A program made the position numbers and the translations under genes. A stretch of 64,000 nt of DNA from NCBI RefSeq assembly GCF_018390555.1, contig NZ_JAHBGB010000006.1, positions 434,001 to 498,000 of the forward strand, written 5' to 3'. The notes under the pieces are model-generated. The model saw only the letters and a list, made by a program, of their open reading frames with translations. It searched no databases and was not told the origin of the DNA. Positions 23,798 to 32,468 of the stretch are shown piece after piece (position 1 is the stretch's first letter; each line of letters begins with the position of its first letter). The stretch comes from Ancylobacter oerskovii. Its GTDB lineage: Bacteria; Pseudomonadota; Alphaproteobacteria; Rhizobiales; Xanthobacteraceae.

Positions 23798-25234
23798 ATG
23801 GCGTATCAGGATTTCCGGGACTTCCTAGCGGCCCTGCAGGCGCAGGGGGAGTTGATAGAGGTGGAGCGCCATGTCGCCCCGGAACTGGAAGTCGCGAAAG
23901 CGCTGAGGAAGAGCGCCGCGATAGAGGGCCCGGCGGTCATATTCAAGAACAATGGCAGCAATTTCCCGCTTGTGGGCGGCATATACAATTCGCGCTCCAA
24001 GGCCCTGATCGCCTTCCAGAGCACCGAGGACAACGTCGTCCAGAACATTCTCGATGGTCTTGCACGGCGCATTCCGCCGGTCCTCACCGAGAATGCCCCC
24101 GTGCACGAGAACATCGTCCTGGGCGACGACATCGACCTGTCGGCCCTGCCGATCTGCAAGTACAGCCCCGACGATGGCGGGCCCTACATCACATCGGGCA
24201 TCGTCGTGAGCAAGGATCCCGAGACCGGCGTCCCTGATATCGGCCACTACCGGTTCGAGTTGATCGACAAGAAGACGCTGTCCTTCCTCGCCCTGCCGAA
24301 CCATCGGTTCGCCAAGAACATCGCCAAGGCTCTGCAAAAGGGGCAGAAAACCTTCCGTGCGTCGCTGGTGATCGGCGTGGATCCGCTGATCGCCTATACC
24401 TGCCCGATCCAGGTCTCCGACGACACCAACGACTTCGAGGTCGCCGGCGGCCTGCGCGGCGCACCGGTCGAGCTGGTGAAGTGCCGCACGAACGATGTCG
24501 AGGTGCCGGCCAGGGCCGAACTCGTCATCGAGTTCGAGGCGGATTTCGGCACCACCGTGATGGAAGGCCCGCTTGGGGAGTACACCGGCTACTATACCCC
24601 GGGCGCGGCGAAGCCCATTGCCCGCCCCACCGCGATTACCTATCGCAACGGGGCCTACTTCCAGGCGCTCCTGACGGGCGTGCCACCCACGGAAAACCAC
24701 ATCCTCAAGCAATTGCCGTTCGAAGCCTCGCTGCTGCAGCAGCTGCGCCAGCGCTTTCCGACCGTGCAGCGCGTCGCGGTGCCACCGTCCGGCGGGACAC
24801 AGTTCTACGTGGTGCTCTCGATGAAGCCGCGCTTCGCCGGCGAAGCCCGGGCGGCGATCCTCGACGTGATGAGCAGCAACCTGCGTCCCAAACGGGTCAT
24901 CGCGGTCGATCCGGACATCGATGTCCAGGATTCCAACCAGGTCGAATGGGCAACGGCCTTTCGCATGCAGCCGGCGCGAGACGTCTTCATCATGAGCGAC
25001 CTTCCGGCCGGGCCGCTGGATCCCTCCAGCGATGAATCGCTTCCCAACGATCAGCGGCTGGGCTCCGCGCTCGGCATCGACGCCACCTATCCCTACGGTA
25101 CCGTCATCAAGGTAGCGGGCGAGGCGTGCAGTCCCGCCCTCGCCGAACACGGCAAGGAATTTCTGGAGGTCGCGGATATCCCGGGCTGGCGCGCCTATGA
25201 TTTTCCCGAGCTGCGCAAGACCGTGCCCAAGTGA
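23798..25234 (+). CDS. UbiD-family prenylated-FMN decarboxylase
   Basis: 478 residues, full length for UbiD. The catalytic triad expected of the family is visible as Arg152 (IGHYRFEL) and the Glu pair in MEGPLGEYTG (Glu256 and Glu261). YITSGIVVSKDPETGVPDIG is the cofactor-binding loop. Members remove or add carboxyl groups on aromatic or unsaturated acids, using prenylated FMN made by UbiX. No ubiX gene is in the window, so the cofactor must come from elsewhere. Placement after two LLM monooxygenases suggests a decarboxylation step in the same pathway rather than ubiquinone synthesis. Its stop codon lies inside a 20-bp tandem duplication. Confidence 0.88.
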   Translation: MAYQDFRDFLAALQAQGELIEVERHVAPELEVAKALRKSAAIEGPAVIFKNNGSNFPLVGGIYNSRSKALIAFQSTEDNVVQNILDGLARRIPPVLTENAPVHENIVLGDDIDLSALPICKYSPDDGGPYITSGIVVSKDPETGVPDIGHYRFELIDKKTLSFLALPNHRFAKNIAKALQKGQKTFRASLVIGVDPLIAYTCPIQVSDDTNDFEVAGGLRGAPVELVKCRTNDVEVPARAELVIEFEADFGTTVMEGPLGEYTGYYTPGAAKPIARPTAITYRNGAYFQALLTGVPPTENHILKQLPFEASLLQQLRQRFPTVQRVAVPPSGGTQFYVVLSMKPRFAGEARAAILDVMSSNLRPKRVIAVDPDIDVQDSNQVEWATAFRMQPARDVFIMSDLPAGPLDPSSDESLPNDQRLGSALGIDATYPYGTVIKVAGEACSPALAEHGKEFLEVADIPGWRAYDFPELRKTVPK

Positions 25235-25270
25235 GCGGCGCCGCGAAAGAGTGAGCGGCACCGCGAAAGA
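25231..25270 (+). repeat. 20-bp tandem duplication at the ubiD-like stop
   Basis: GTGAGCGGCGCCGCGAAAGA (25231-25250) and GTGAGCGGCACCGCGAAAGA (25251-25270) are adjacent copies with one mismatch. The stop TGA of the UbiD-family gene is in the first copy. It is probably a replication-slippage duplication. It lies between convergent genes. Confidence 0.8.
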
Positions 25271-25284
25271 AAGACGATGAGCCG

Positions 25285-26742
25285 TCAAGCGGGTCCGGCG
25301 GGCGGCGCGGTCTCGATCCAGTGGTCGGCAACGTCCAAACCCTCCTGAAGAAGCGCCTCCGCTTCGTCGAGGCGGCGCGCCTCCACATAGACGCGCAGTT
25401 CAGGCGCATTGCCGGAAGCACGGAAATGCACGGTGGTGTCGTCTGCGAGCGTCAGCCTCAAGCCGTCACGCCGGTCCCGGGCGACGATTCCTCCATGCCC
25501 GGCGAAGGCTGCCCGGCTGGCTTGCGACGCTTCATCGTCCAATGCGGCGATCAGGATGGCGCTCTGTTCCTGCCGGACGTTCGGCAAACGGTTCGACAGG
25601 GCGACGGCGAAATCCTGCCGGATGGCGAGGGCGGCGAGCGGCTCGCCCGACTGCGCCACCATTGCGAGGACCGCCACTATGGGCAGCAACGCATCGCGCG
25701 TCGGCAGCGCCGGCAGCCGGCGCCCGTCCCGCTCGACCGTCGAGCCGAGCAGCGTGCCGCCATTAGCCTCGAAGCCGACGACGCTGCGCGCCCCTTCCGC
25801 CTCAGCCTCGGCCATGCCCGCAATGACGAAGGGCGACCCCACTTTGGTGCGCACCACCTTGTCGAACCGACCGCAGCGCTCCAGCGCCGAGTTGGACGTC
25901 ACCGGCGTGACAATGGTGTCGGCCCCAAGAAACGCCGCCGTCAGCGCCCCCACGAGATCGCCGCGCAGGAAACGCCCCGTGCCGTCGGCGATCAGCGGAC
26001 GATCGGCATCGCCATCCGCGGATACCAGCGCGTCGAAGCGCCCTTGCGCCGCCCATAGGCGGGCCAGTTCCTCGTCTTCCGGTCGCAGGGCTTCGGTGTC
26101 CACCGGAATGAAGTGCGCGGCACGCCCCAGAGGCACGACCTCGGCTCCCAGCGCCGCCAGCACCTCGGCGATGACATCGCGCCCTACCGTGGAATGCTGA
26201 TAGACGCCGATGGTGAGCCCGCGGAGCACCTCCGGCGGGAAGAAGACCTCGTAGCGCTCGCGATAGCCGGTGAGCACATCGATGCCTTTGGCGTCGACGC
26301 GCGTCGCGGGCAGGGTCGCAAGCATGGCGGAAAGAGCGAGACGAGCATGCCATGCGAGAATACGCGCCTCGTCCGCCTTGTCGATCTCCCCGCGCGAACG
26401 GTAGAACTTCAACCCGTTGCGATCTTCGGGAATATGGCTGCCGGTCACCATGATGGCGGCGGCGCCCCTCGCCAGGGCCGCCATGGCGAGCGCCGGCGTC
26501 GGCACCTCGCCGCAATCGACCGGTTCGAGGCCGGCATCTGCAGCGGCCTGTGCGCATTGCCCCGCAATCTCCGCGCTCGAAGCGCGCAGGTCGCGCCCGA
26601 TGAGAACCTCCCGGGCATCTCCCCCGGTCCGGTCCTCGGCGATCATGGCGCAAAAGGCGCGGGCATGGCTGTAGGCCGGCAGCCCGACGAGATCAGTTAC
26701 GAGGCCTCGCAGGCCGGAGGTTCCGAATTTCAAACTGCTCAC
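25285..26742 (-). CDS. manB: Phosphomannomutase/phosphoglucomutase
   Basis: 485 residues if started at the GTG at 26742 (VSSLKFGTSGLRG); an ATG at 26763 inside the previous gene would add 7 residues. Alpha-D-phosphohexomutase motifs are the phospho-Ser in TGSHIPEDRNG (Ser102), the metal loop DGDADRP (243-249) and the phosphate-binding FRASGNAPELRVYVEA near the C terminus. It interconverts mannose-6- and mannose-1-phosphate and/or the glucose equivalents. It lies directly after ManC with touching or overlapping ends, so together they make GDP-mannose for the polysaccharide locus. Confidence 0.88.
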   Translation of the reverse strand: MSSLKFGTSGLRGLVTDLVGLPAYSHARAFCAMIAEDRTGGDAREVLIGRDLRASSAEIAGQCAQAAADAGLEPVDCGEVPTPALAMAALARGAAAIMVTGSHIPEDRNGLKFYRSRGEIDKADEARILAWHARLALSAMLATLPATRVDAKGIDVLTGYRERYEVFFPPEVLRGLTIGVYQHSTVGRDVIAEVLAALGAEVVPLGRAAHFIPVDTEALRPEDEELARLWAAQGRFDALVSADGDADRPLIADGTGRFLRGDLVGALTAAFLGADTIVTPVTSNSALERCGRFDKVVRTKVGSPFVIAGMAEAEAEGARSVVGFEANGGTLLGSTVERDGRRLPALPTRDALLPIVAVLAMVAQSGEPLAALAIRQDFAVALSNRLPNVRQEQSAILIAALDDEASQASRAAFAGHGGIVARDRRDGLRLTLADDTTVHFRASGNAPELRVYVEARRLDEAEALLQEGLDVADHWIETAPPAGPA

Positions 26743-26743
26743 G

Positions 26744-28219
26744 TCAAACCCGCCGATACACATCCTGGAGACGGACGATGTCGTCCTCTCCGAGATAGGA
26801 GCCTACCTGCACCTCGATGATCTCCAGCGGAATCTTGCCGGGATTGGACATGCGGTGCACGCATCCGATGGGAAGATAGATGCTTTCATTTTCATGGACG
26901 AGGATGGTTTCCTCGTTGCGGGTGACTTCGGCGGTTCCGCGCACCACCACCCAATGCTCGGCCCGGTGATAATGTTTCTGCAAGGACAGCGTCCCGCCCG
27001 GCTTCACGGTGATCCGCTTGACCTGGTGACGGGAGCCACGGTCGATGGAGAGATACTTGCCCCACGGCCTGTGGATTTCCTGATGGGTCGTCGCTTCCGC
27101 ATCGCCCCTGGCCGAGATCAGGCCGACCATCTCCTTGACCTGGCCGGCCCTGGACTTCGCCGTCACCAGCACCGCGTCGCGCGTGGCGATGACGGCAATG
27201 TCGTCCAGTCCGATCACCGCGACGAGAGAGCCATCGGCCGAGACGAAATTATTGGCGCCCTCGAGGATATAGCCCCTCCCCTCCACGGCGTTTCCGCTTT
27301 CGTCCTTCGGGGAAAGCTCCCAGACGGCGGGCCATCCCCCCACATCCGACCATTGAAAACCGCCGGCCACGACGGCCGCCTTGTCGGTCCGCTCCATCAC
27401 CGCATAATCGATCGACACCTTCTTGGCTTTCCCGAAGGAATCCGCGTCGAGCAGCAGGCAATCCAGGTCCATCGTCGCCTGCGCCAGCGCCGTCGCCGCC
27501 GCCTCCCAGAGCGAGGGTTCGAACGTCCGCAACTCGGCGCGCATGGTCGCCGCATCGAAGATGAAGTTTCCCGAGTTCCACAAATAGCCGTCGGCCACAT
27601 ATTGCGCGGCGCGCGCCGCATCGGGCTTCTCGACGAAGGCCGACACGCGATAGGCGTCGGCCGCGACCTCCTCGCCCGCCCGGATATAGCCGAAGCCCGT
27701 CTCGGGGCGGGTCGGGGTAATGCCGATCGTGACGATACGCCCCTGCGCCGCAAGGGCCGCGCCTTGCCGGCAGGTTTCGATGAACGATGCCTCGTCCCGC
27801 ACGACATGGTCGGCCGCGAAGACGCCCACGACGCAGGGGCCTATCTGCGACAGGGCGAACTGGGTGGCGATCGCCACGGCTGCCGACGAGTCGCGCCGAC
27901 GGGGCTCGAGGATGATCTGCGCGTCGATGCCGAGCGCACCGAGCTGTTCCGCCACGATGAAGCGGTATTCGACATTGGTGACGACGATGGGTTTCGTGAA
28001 CACCGACGGGTCGGAAACCAGTTTCGCCGTGGCCTGAAAGGTGGATTCCTGCCCGAACAGCGGAATGAACTGCTTCGGCATGGTATCGCGAGACACCGGC
28101 CACAGGCGCGTACCGGCGCCGCCGCACATGATGACCGGCACGATCGCCGGCGGCCGTCCAGGTTCCGCATTTTCCGCGCAGGAACGATCAAGAAAAGCCG
28201 AGTGGTTGAGTGAATTCAT
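26744..28219 (-). CDS. manC: Bifunctional mannose-1-phosphate guanylyltransferase/mannose-6-phosphate isomerase
   Basis: 491 residues from the ATG at 28219, with GGGA upstream. The N-terminal nucleotidyltransferase domain has MCGGAGTRLWPVSRDTMPKQ (about 31-50), FAADH and EKPD motifs. The C-terminal cupin has RPWGKYLSIDRG, QKHYHRAEHWVVVRG and LPIGCVHRMSN (about 385-465). This is the AlgA/XanB type that makes mannose-6-phosphate and then GDP-mannose. Coupled to manB downstream. It supplies GDP-mannose, or precursors of GDP-fucose or rhamnose, for exopolysaccharide. Confidence 0.93.
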   Translation of the reverse strand: MNSLNHSAFLDRSCAENAEPGRPPAIVPVIMCGGAGTRLWPVSRDTMPKQFIPLFGQESTFQATAKLVSDPSVFTKPIVVTNVEYRFIVAEQLGALGIDAQIILEPRRRDSSAAVAIATQFALSQIGPCVVGVFAADHVVRDEASFIETCRQGAALAAQGRIVTIGITPTRPETGFGYIRAGEEVAADAYRVSAFVEKPDAARAAQYVADGYLWNSGNFIFDAATMRAELRTFEPSLWEAAATALAQATMDLDCLLLDADSFGKAKKVSIDYAVMERTDKAAVVAGGFQWSDVGGWPAVWELSPKDESGNAVEGRGYILEGANNFVSADGSLVAVIGLDDIAVIATRDAVLVTAKSRAGQVKEMVGLISARGDAEATTHQEIHRPWGKYLSIDRGSRHQVKRITVKPGGTLSLQKHYHRAEHWVVVRGTAEVTRNEETILVHENESIYLPIGCVHRMSNPGKIPLEIIEVQVGSYLGEDDIVRLQDVYRRV

Positions 28220-28318
28220 GACAGTTTTCCCGCGCCTGGCAGTCAAAGGCTTCCAAGAAACTTGCGGGTCAGCTTAGCGGAGTGCGGAGGACCCGAAACA
28301 GCTTCGAACTGACATCAG

Positions 28319-28348
28319 GGCTTGCGATCGTCTCCAAAGGTGCAAGCC
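28319..28348. other. Weak stem-loop upstream of manC
   Basis: GGCTTGC (28319-28325) and GCAAGCC (28342-28348) form a 7-bp stem around a 16-base loop. It lies between the VanZ gene and manC, both on the minus strand. It may be a weak terminator or leader structure; there is no T-run. Confidence 0.3.
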
Positions 28349-28452
28349 GGATCATTTTCAACGGCGCAACGCACCCTCTTTTGGATATTTCCCTTCTCCA
28401 TCCGAGCGATCGCGAGATCGGCGGGGCGTTGCGGTCTATCGCTTCACCTTCA

Positions 28453-28857
28453 TTACCGGTCCGGCGCCGTGGACGCCTCCGGCGCGGCGCGCCCGGATGA
28501 GCGGGCCGCATATGCACAGCGCAAGATCGCTACGCTCATGGCGACGCCGAGAACGGCCCCGGTGGAACTTGCGATGAAATCGCTCAGATGCGGCGTTCGT
28601 CCCGGCGAGAATTGCTGCAGCAACTCCATCAGTCCGGCCAAGCCGGCGAGGCCCATGGCCACCCATGCCCTTTCGCGCCATTGCCGACAGAACGCGCCTC
28701 CCATCAGGATTCCCGCTCCCCAATAGGCAGCGAAGTGCTCGGCACCCTTGGGCGCGCCGGTGCGGTACATCTCCTGCGCCGGCAACAGGGAAAGAGCGAC
28801 GATGATCAACAGGCATGCATAAGCGGCGCGGCGCAGGAAACGCTCCCATTTCGGCAT
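28453..28857 (-). CDS. VanZ-like small membrane protein
   Basis: 134 residues from the ATG at 28857; upstream in-frame starts add a charged leader not typical of the family. Four hydrophobic segments and the pattern KGAEHFAAYWGAG and ELLQQFSPGRTPHLSDFIA (about 80-98) identify the VanZ-like family. VanZ proteins are membrane proteins of unknown biochemical role often found in envelope and exopolysaccharide loci. It lies upstream of manC on the same strand with a 233-bp gap, so cotranscription is uncertain. Confidence 0.75.
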   Translation of the reverse strand: MPKWERFLRRAAYACLLIIVALSLLPAQEMYRTGAPKGAEHFAAYWGAGILMGGAFCRQWRERAWVAMGLAGLAGLMELLQQFSPGRTPHLSDFIASSTGAVLGVAMSVAILRCAYAARSSGRAAPEASTAPDR

Positions 28858-29264
28858 CGATGATGTTCCGTCCTCGATCTCGGCAGGTCCTGCCCGGTTA
28901 TCCAGATGACCGGCGCTCTCATGACGGCAATCCCCCCGATCGAACCAGGGCTCGCGCGATTGGCGACTTCCGACATTGACCGCCGACGGCGTGTTCACCG
29001 AGTTGCCGGTCTCACCTTAGCGCTCCCGACCCGCCCTGCATGAGAACGAGCCATTTCGAAAGCGCCACAAAGCATCCGTCTGCGCGAAGGGATAAGTTAT
29101 AACCCGACGATAGCCATGAGTATAAAACGATATTTGCAGTTATCCTTATGGATAACCCCGATGCGCCGGAACTCCATTAAGATTTTGTGGACTTCTACCG
29201 CTCATGTGCGTCGACGCCCCGCACACGGCGCATTGCCTTGGGCGACGACGATTGCGAGCCGCAG
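28858..29264. other. Divergent promoter region upstream of the Wzc-like gene
   Basis: About 400 bp between VanZ (minus) and the Wzz/Wzc-like gene (plus). The 29060-29190 part is AT-rich with two operator-like palindromes, listed separately. No convincing small gene was found; a GTG at 29187 could extend the downstream protein by 26 residues. Confidence 0.45.
29089..29156. promoter_or_regulatory. Two operator-like palindromes upstream of Wzc-like gene
   Basis: GGGATAAGTTATAACCC (29089-29105) is an imperfect palindrome, and GTTATCC-TTAT-GGATAAC (29139-29156) is perfect over 7 bp. They share the GGATAA/TTATCC half-site with centres about 50 bp apart, a spacing that suits cooperative binding of one regulator. 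They lie 109-176 bp before the ATG at 29265. The binding protein is unknown. Confidence 0.5.
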
Positions 29265-31130
29265 ATGTTCATTTCCTCATCGACCTCGTTCAGGAGAAGC
29301 CAGCTTTCCAGCGCGCCGACATGGCCGACGGAAACGTCGGCACAGGACCACTTCAACCTGGCCGATGTGGTTTCATTCTTCAAACGCTACTGGATAACCA
29401 TCACCCTGCCCATGGTGATTACGCTGGCGGCGTGCACGCTTTATCTGAAGGTCGCCACTCCGATATTCACGGCGCGCGCTCAGGTGATCATCGATCCGCG
29501 CGTGCAGGAGCAGTGGAACGGCCAGACGGGAAATGCCGTTCTCGCGCTGGATACGGCGCAGGTGGAAAGCCAGATTGCGGTGCTGCGATCGGAACGCATC
29601 GCGAAGAGCGTCATCGCCGATCTCAATCTCGCCGATGCCGAGGATTTCCAGCCGCGACCTTCGCTCATGCGCCGGCTGCTCGCGCCGGTCTGGCCCGTTC
29701 CGCCGATCGAGATGTCCCCGGCCGCCAGATCTCGCTTCATCATGGAGTCGTTCGCCAGCAATCTCGATGTACGCCGCTCGGGGATGTCCTATGCCATCGA
29801 CATAACGTTCAGTTCCCCGAGCCCGGACCGCGCGGCGCAGGTGGCCAATGCCACGGCGGAAGCCTATATCCGCTACCAGCTCGCGGCCCGGTCGGAAACC
29901 GCCCGCGTCGGCGGAGACTGGCTCGAGGCGCGGACTCTCGAACTGCGCAATCAGATGAGCGCGGCGACCCGTGCCGTCCAGGAATTCAAGGCACGCCGCG
30001 ACTATCGGATCGTGCGCTCGGGCGACGGACGCCCCGGCGGCGCGCCGGATGCGGCAGCCGAAGCCGAGCCGAAGAACCCCGCCAACACGCTGGAGGAACT
30101 GGAGACCACGGCACAGATCTATCAGCGTGTGTATGAGAGCTTTCTCCAGGGCTTCACGGAAGCCGTCCAGCGCCAGTCCTTCCCGGTCGCCGATGCCCAT
30201 GTGCTGACATCGGCGACGGCCCCCTTCTTCAAGACCCAGCCGCGCGGGACGATGATCCTGGCATTGGGGCTGCTCGTGAGCGGCCTCGTAGGGGGCGGCA
30301 TCGCCCTGCTTCGGCACCAGCTCGACAACACGATACGTTCGGCGCGCCAGATCCGCTCGGAACTCGGCATCGAATGCATCGGCAGCTTCCCCGTGCTGGC
30401 GGTGCGGGCGCGACGCCCCCGCCCCGGCCCATCGCGTCCGCGCGGAGCGCCCGCGTCTACCCAGGTGACGACGCGTCGGCCGCTTCGATCCGATAGCGGC
30501 TATTTCACCGCGGCGTTCAGGCCATCCACGGTCCATACCCGCAACGCCCTCGTGGCGATCAGGGAACGCATAGAAATCTGCATGCGTCCTGCCGAGCGGT
30601 TCAGCTTCGGCGTCACCTCCCATAGCGAGGGCGAGGGCAAGTCGATGCTGGCGAGCAATCTTGCCAGCCTGTTCGCCCTCAGCGGCCGGCGCACCCTGAT
30701 CGTCGATGCCAATCCTCAGCATCCGACCTTGAGCACCGTGGCGGGCGCCAGCCCGCGGCTCGGCCTCATGGAGGTCGTGGCGGGCCTCGCCTCGCTCGAG
30801 CAGGCCCTCAGGACGCTTCCCGATCTGTCGGTCGACGTGCTGCCGATCGGATGCACGTCGACGCTTCCCGCCATTTTCCACCAGGACGACACCACGGCCC
30901 TGAGGATGACGATCGGCAGCATGCTGAACGGCTATGACGTCGTGATCTTCGATCTTCCGCCGATGACGCCCTCGCATGGGGAAATGGCCGTGTATCTGTG
31001 CCTCGACTGCATCCTGCTGGCGGTCGAGGCGGGCAAGACCACACGCGGCATGATCGAGGAAGACATCCATTGGCTGCAGACGCTGCAGGCCAAGGTTCTC
31101 GGCGCCGTCGTCACCAAGAGCGAGCGCTGA
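29265..31130 (+). CDS. Wzz/Wzc-like polysaccharide chain-length protein with degenerate kinase domain
   Basis: 621 residues from the ATG at 29265 (a GTG at 29187 would give 647). Two membrane helices (about 43-63 and 329-349) bracket a periplasmic Wzz domain with coiled coil. The cytoplasmic part (about 420-621) is a bacterial tyrosine kinase-type ATPase domain. Its P-loop reads SHSEGEGKSM (Lys at 459), lacking the usual Pro. Walker A' reads LIVDANPQHP, with Asn where the second Asp is expected, and Walker B is VVIFDLPPM. There is no C-terminal tyrosine cluster. It would set chain length and couple Wzy polymerisation to ExoF/Wza export. Kinase activity is doubtful. Confidence 0.85.
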   Translation: MFISSSTSFRRSQLSSAPTWPTETSAQDHFNLADVVSFFKRYWITITLPMVITLAACTLYLKVATPIFTARAQVIIDPRVQEQWNGQTGNAVLALDTAQVESQIAVLRSERIAKSVIADLNLADAEDFQPRPSLMRRLLAPVWPVPPIEMSPAARSRFIMESFASNLDVRRSGMSYAIDITFSSPSPDRAAQVANATAEAYIRYQLAARSETARVGGDWLEARTLELRNQMSAATRAVQEFKARRDYRIVRSGDGRPGGAPDAAAEAEPKNPANTLEELETTAQIYQRVYESFLQGFTEAVQRQSFPVADAHVLTSATAPFFKTQPRGTMILALGLLVSGLVGGGIALLRHQLDNTIRSARQIRSELGIECIGSFPVLAVRARRPRPGPSRPRGAPASTQVTTRRPLRSDSGYFTAAFRPSTVHTRNALVAIRERIEICMRPAERFSFGVTSHSEGEGKSMLASNLASLFALSGRRTLIVDANPQHPTLSTVAGASPRLGLMEVVAGLASLEQALRTLPDLSVDVLPIGCTSTLPAIFHQDDTTALRMTIGSMLNGYDVVIFDLPPMTPSHGEMAVYLCLDCILLAVEAGKTTRGMIEEDIHWLQTLQAKVLGAVVTKSER

Positions 31131-31649
31131 CGGCCCCGCCACCGCGGCGCCCGATAACACCCCAGCCCTCGCCTCCGCCATCCGGGCCCTGGCAGACGCG
31201 ATGTCGCGCCTCCCCGCCCCAAGGAACAGGAACGTTCCGCAGCACGGCCGACCTCCCGCCGCTGCGATGGCCTGCGATCGGATGCCACGTTCGGGCCGGA
31301 TCAGTGGAGGAGCGCCATGCCGCCATGGCTAGCGCGTTTCCGCGCATCGGCTCGGGGAAGAAGAAACCCTGCCTCCGACATTCACCTCGGCAGCGGCGAG
31401 CGGCGAGCGGCTTTCATCCCGGTCGCAACTCGTCCATGTCCGGGCGATCTTGCGCCGGTGGGTTTCTCCATGCCGATCATGGCGGCGAGCCGATAGGACG
31501 GCCGCCTTCACCGGGAAATCGAAACAGCGAGATGCGACCCTCGCGCGTGCATCGAGCAATGGCCTCGGGCGAAAAGGCTCCCGTCAGGCAATGGGAGCCG
31601 ATCCGCAGGCGCCACGCAGTCCGGCCACACAGCCGCCGGCGCGCGTGTC
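31131..31649. other. Non-coding convergent gap
   Basis: 519 bp between the Wzc-like gene (plus) and the cytidylyltransferase gene (minus). Short open frames on both strands lack ribosome sites and recognisable sequence. It is unusually long for a convergent gap in this dense genome and may be decayed coding sequence. Confidence 0.5.
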
Positions 31650-32468
31650 TCATGACATCGCATCATGTTCGGAGGCGGCGGCGCCCTGGGCCGCGCGCAG
31701 CGCCTCGACCCGCCACGGTGCCTTGCCGCTGTTCCATATCTCCTGAAGATTGAGAATGTCGCGCAGCGTCTCCACCGGGTGCCAGAAGCCCGCGTGGCGA
31801 AAGGCGGTGAGTTGCCCCTCCTCGCCGAGCCGCTGCATCGGCGCCTGCTCCCAGACCGTCGCATCGTCATCGATGTAGGAGAGGACCTCCGGCTGCAGCA
31901 CGAAGAAGCCGCCATTGACCCAGACGTCGTCGCTGCACGTCCCTTCCCGGGGATCGCCGGCCCGCGCATCGTCGCTCCGGCAGCCCACCAGGCGGCCCGG
32001 CGGCTGGACGGCAACCAGCGTAGCAAGCGTGCTGCTCGCGGTGTGGAAACGGATGAGCCGCCCGATATCGACATCGCACAGGCTGTCGCCATAGGCGCAG
32101 CAGAACGTGTCCCCGTCGAGATATTTGGCCGCGCGCTTGAGACGCCCCCCGGTCATCGTCTCCTCGCCCGTATCGACCAGCGTCACGCGCCATGGCTCGA
32201 TCGCGTTGACATGATAGCCGATGGAGCCGTTCGCGAAATCGAAGGTAACATCCGCGCGCCGGAGTGCGTAATTGGCGAAAAAGTCCTTGATGGTCGAATT
32301 CTTCTGATCGCAACAAATAATAAAATCATTCAATCCATGCACGCTATATAGATTAAGTATATGCCACAATACCGGCCAACCTCCGATCTCCACCATGGAT
32401 TTCGGCCTGACGCTTGTCTCCTCCGCATGGCGTATGCCCTTGCCGCCCGCCAGAATGACGACTTTCAT
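31650..32468 (-). CDS. Glucose-1-phosphate cytidylyltransferase-like protein, degenerate active site
   Basis: 272 residues from the ATG at 32468, with GGGAG upstream. Clear RfbF homology: MVEIGGWPVLWHIL, YSVHGLNDFIICC, EPWRVTLVDTGEETMTGGR, WVNGGFFVL and GFWHPVETLRD. The nucleotide-binding loop reads GGKGIRHAEET instead of GGLGTRLSEET. The TYGDGV motif reads AYGDSL, and the FQEKPKG-type segment before WVNGG is lost (DPREGTCSDD). RfbF makes CDP-glucose for 3,6-dideoxyhexoses, but no partner gene (rfbG/rfbH) is in the window. It is probably inactive or repurposed; a decaying gene is the favoured reading. Confidence 0.75.
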   Translation of the reverse strand: MKVVILAGGKGIRHAEETSVRPKSMVEIGGWPVLWHILNLYSVHGLNDFIICCDQKNSTIKDFFANYALRRADVTFDFANGSIGYHVNAIEPWRVTLVDTGEETMTGGRLKRAAKYLDGDTFCCAYGDSLCDVDIGRLIRFHTASSTLATLVAVQPPGRLVGCRSDDARAGDPREGTCSDDVWVNGGFFVLQPEVLSYIDDDATVWEQAPMQRLGEEGQLTAFRHAGFWHPVETLRDILNLQEIWNSGKAPWRVEALRAAQGAAASEHDAMS

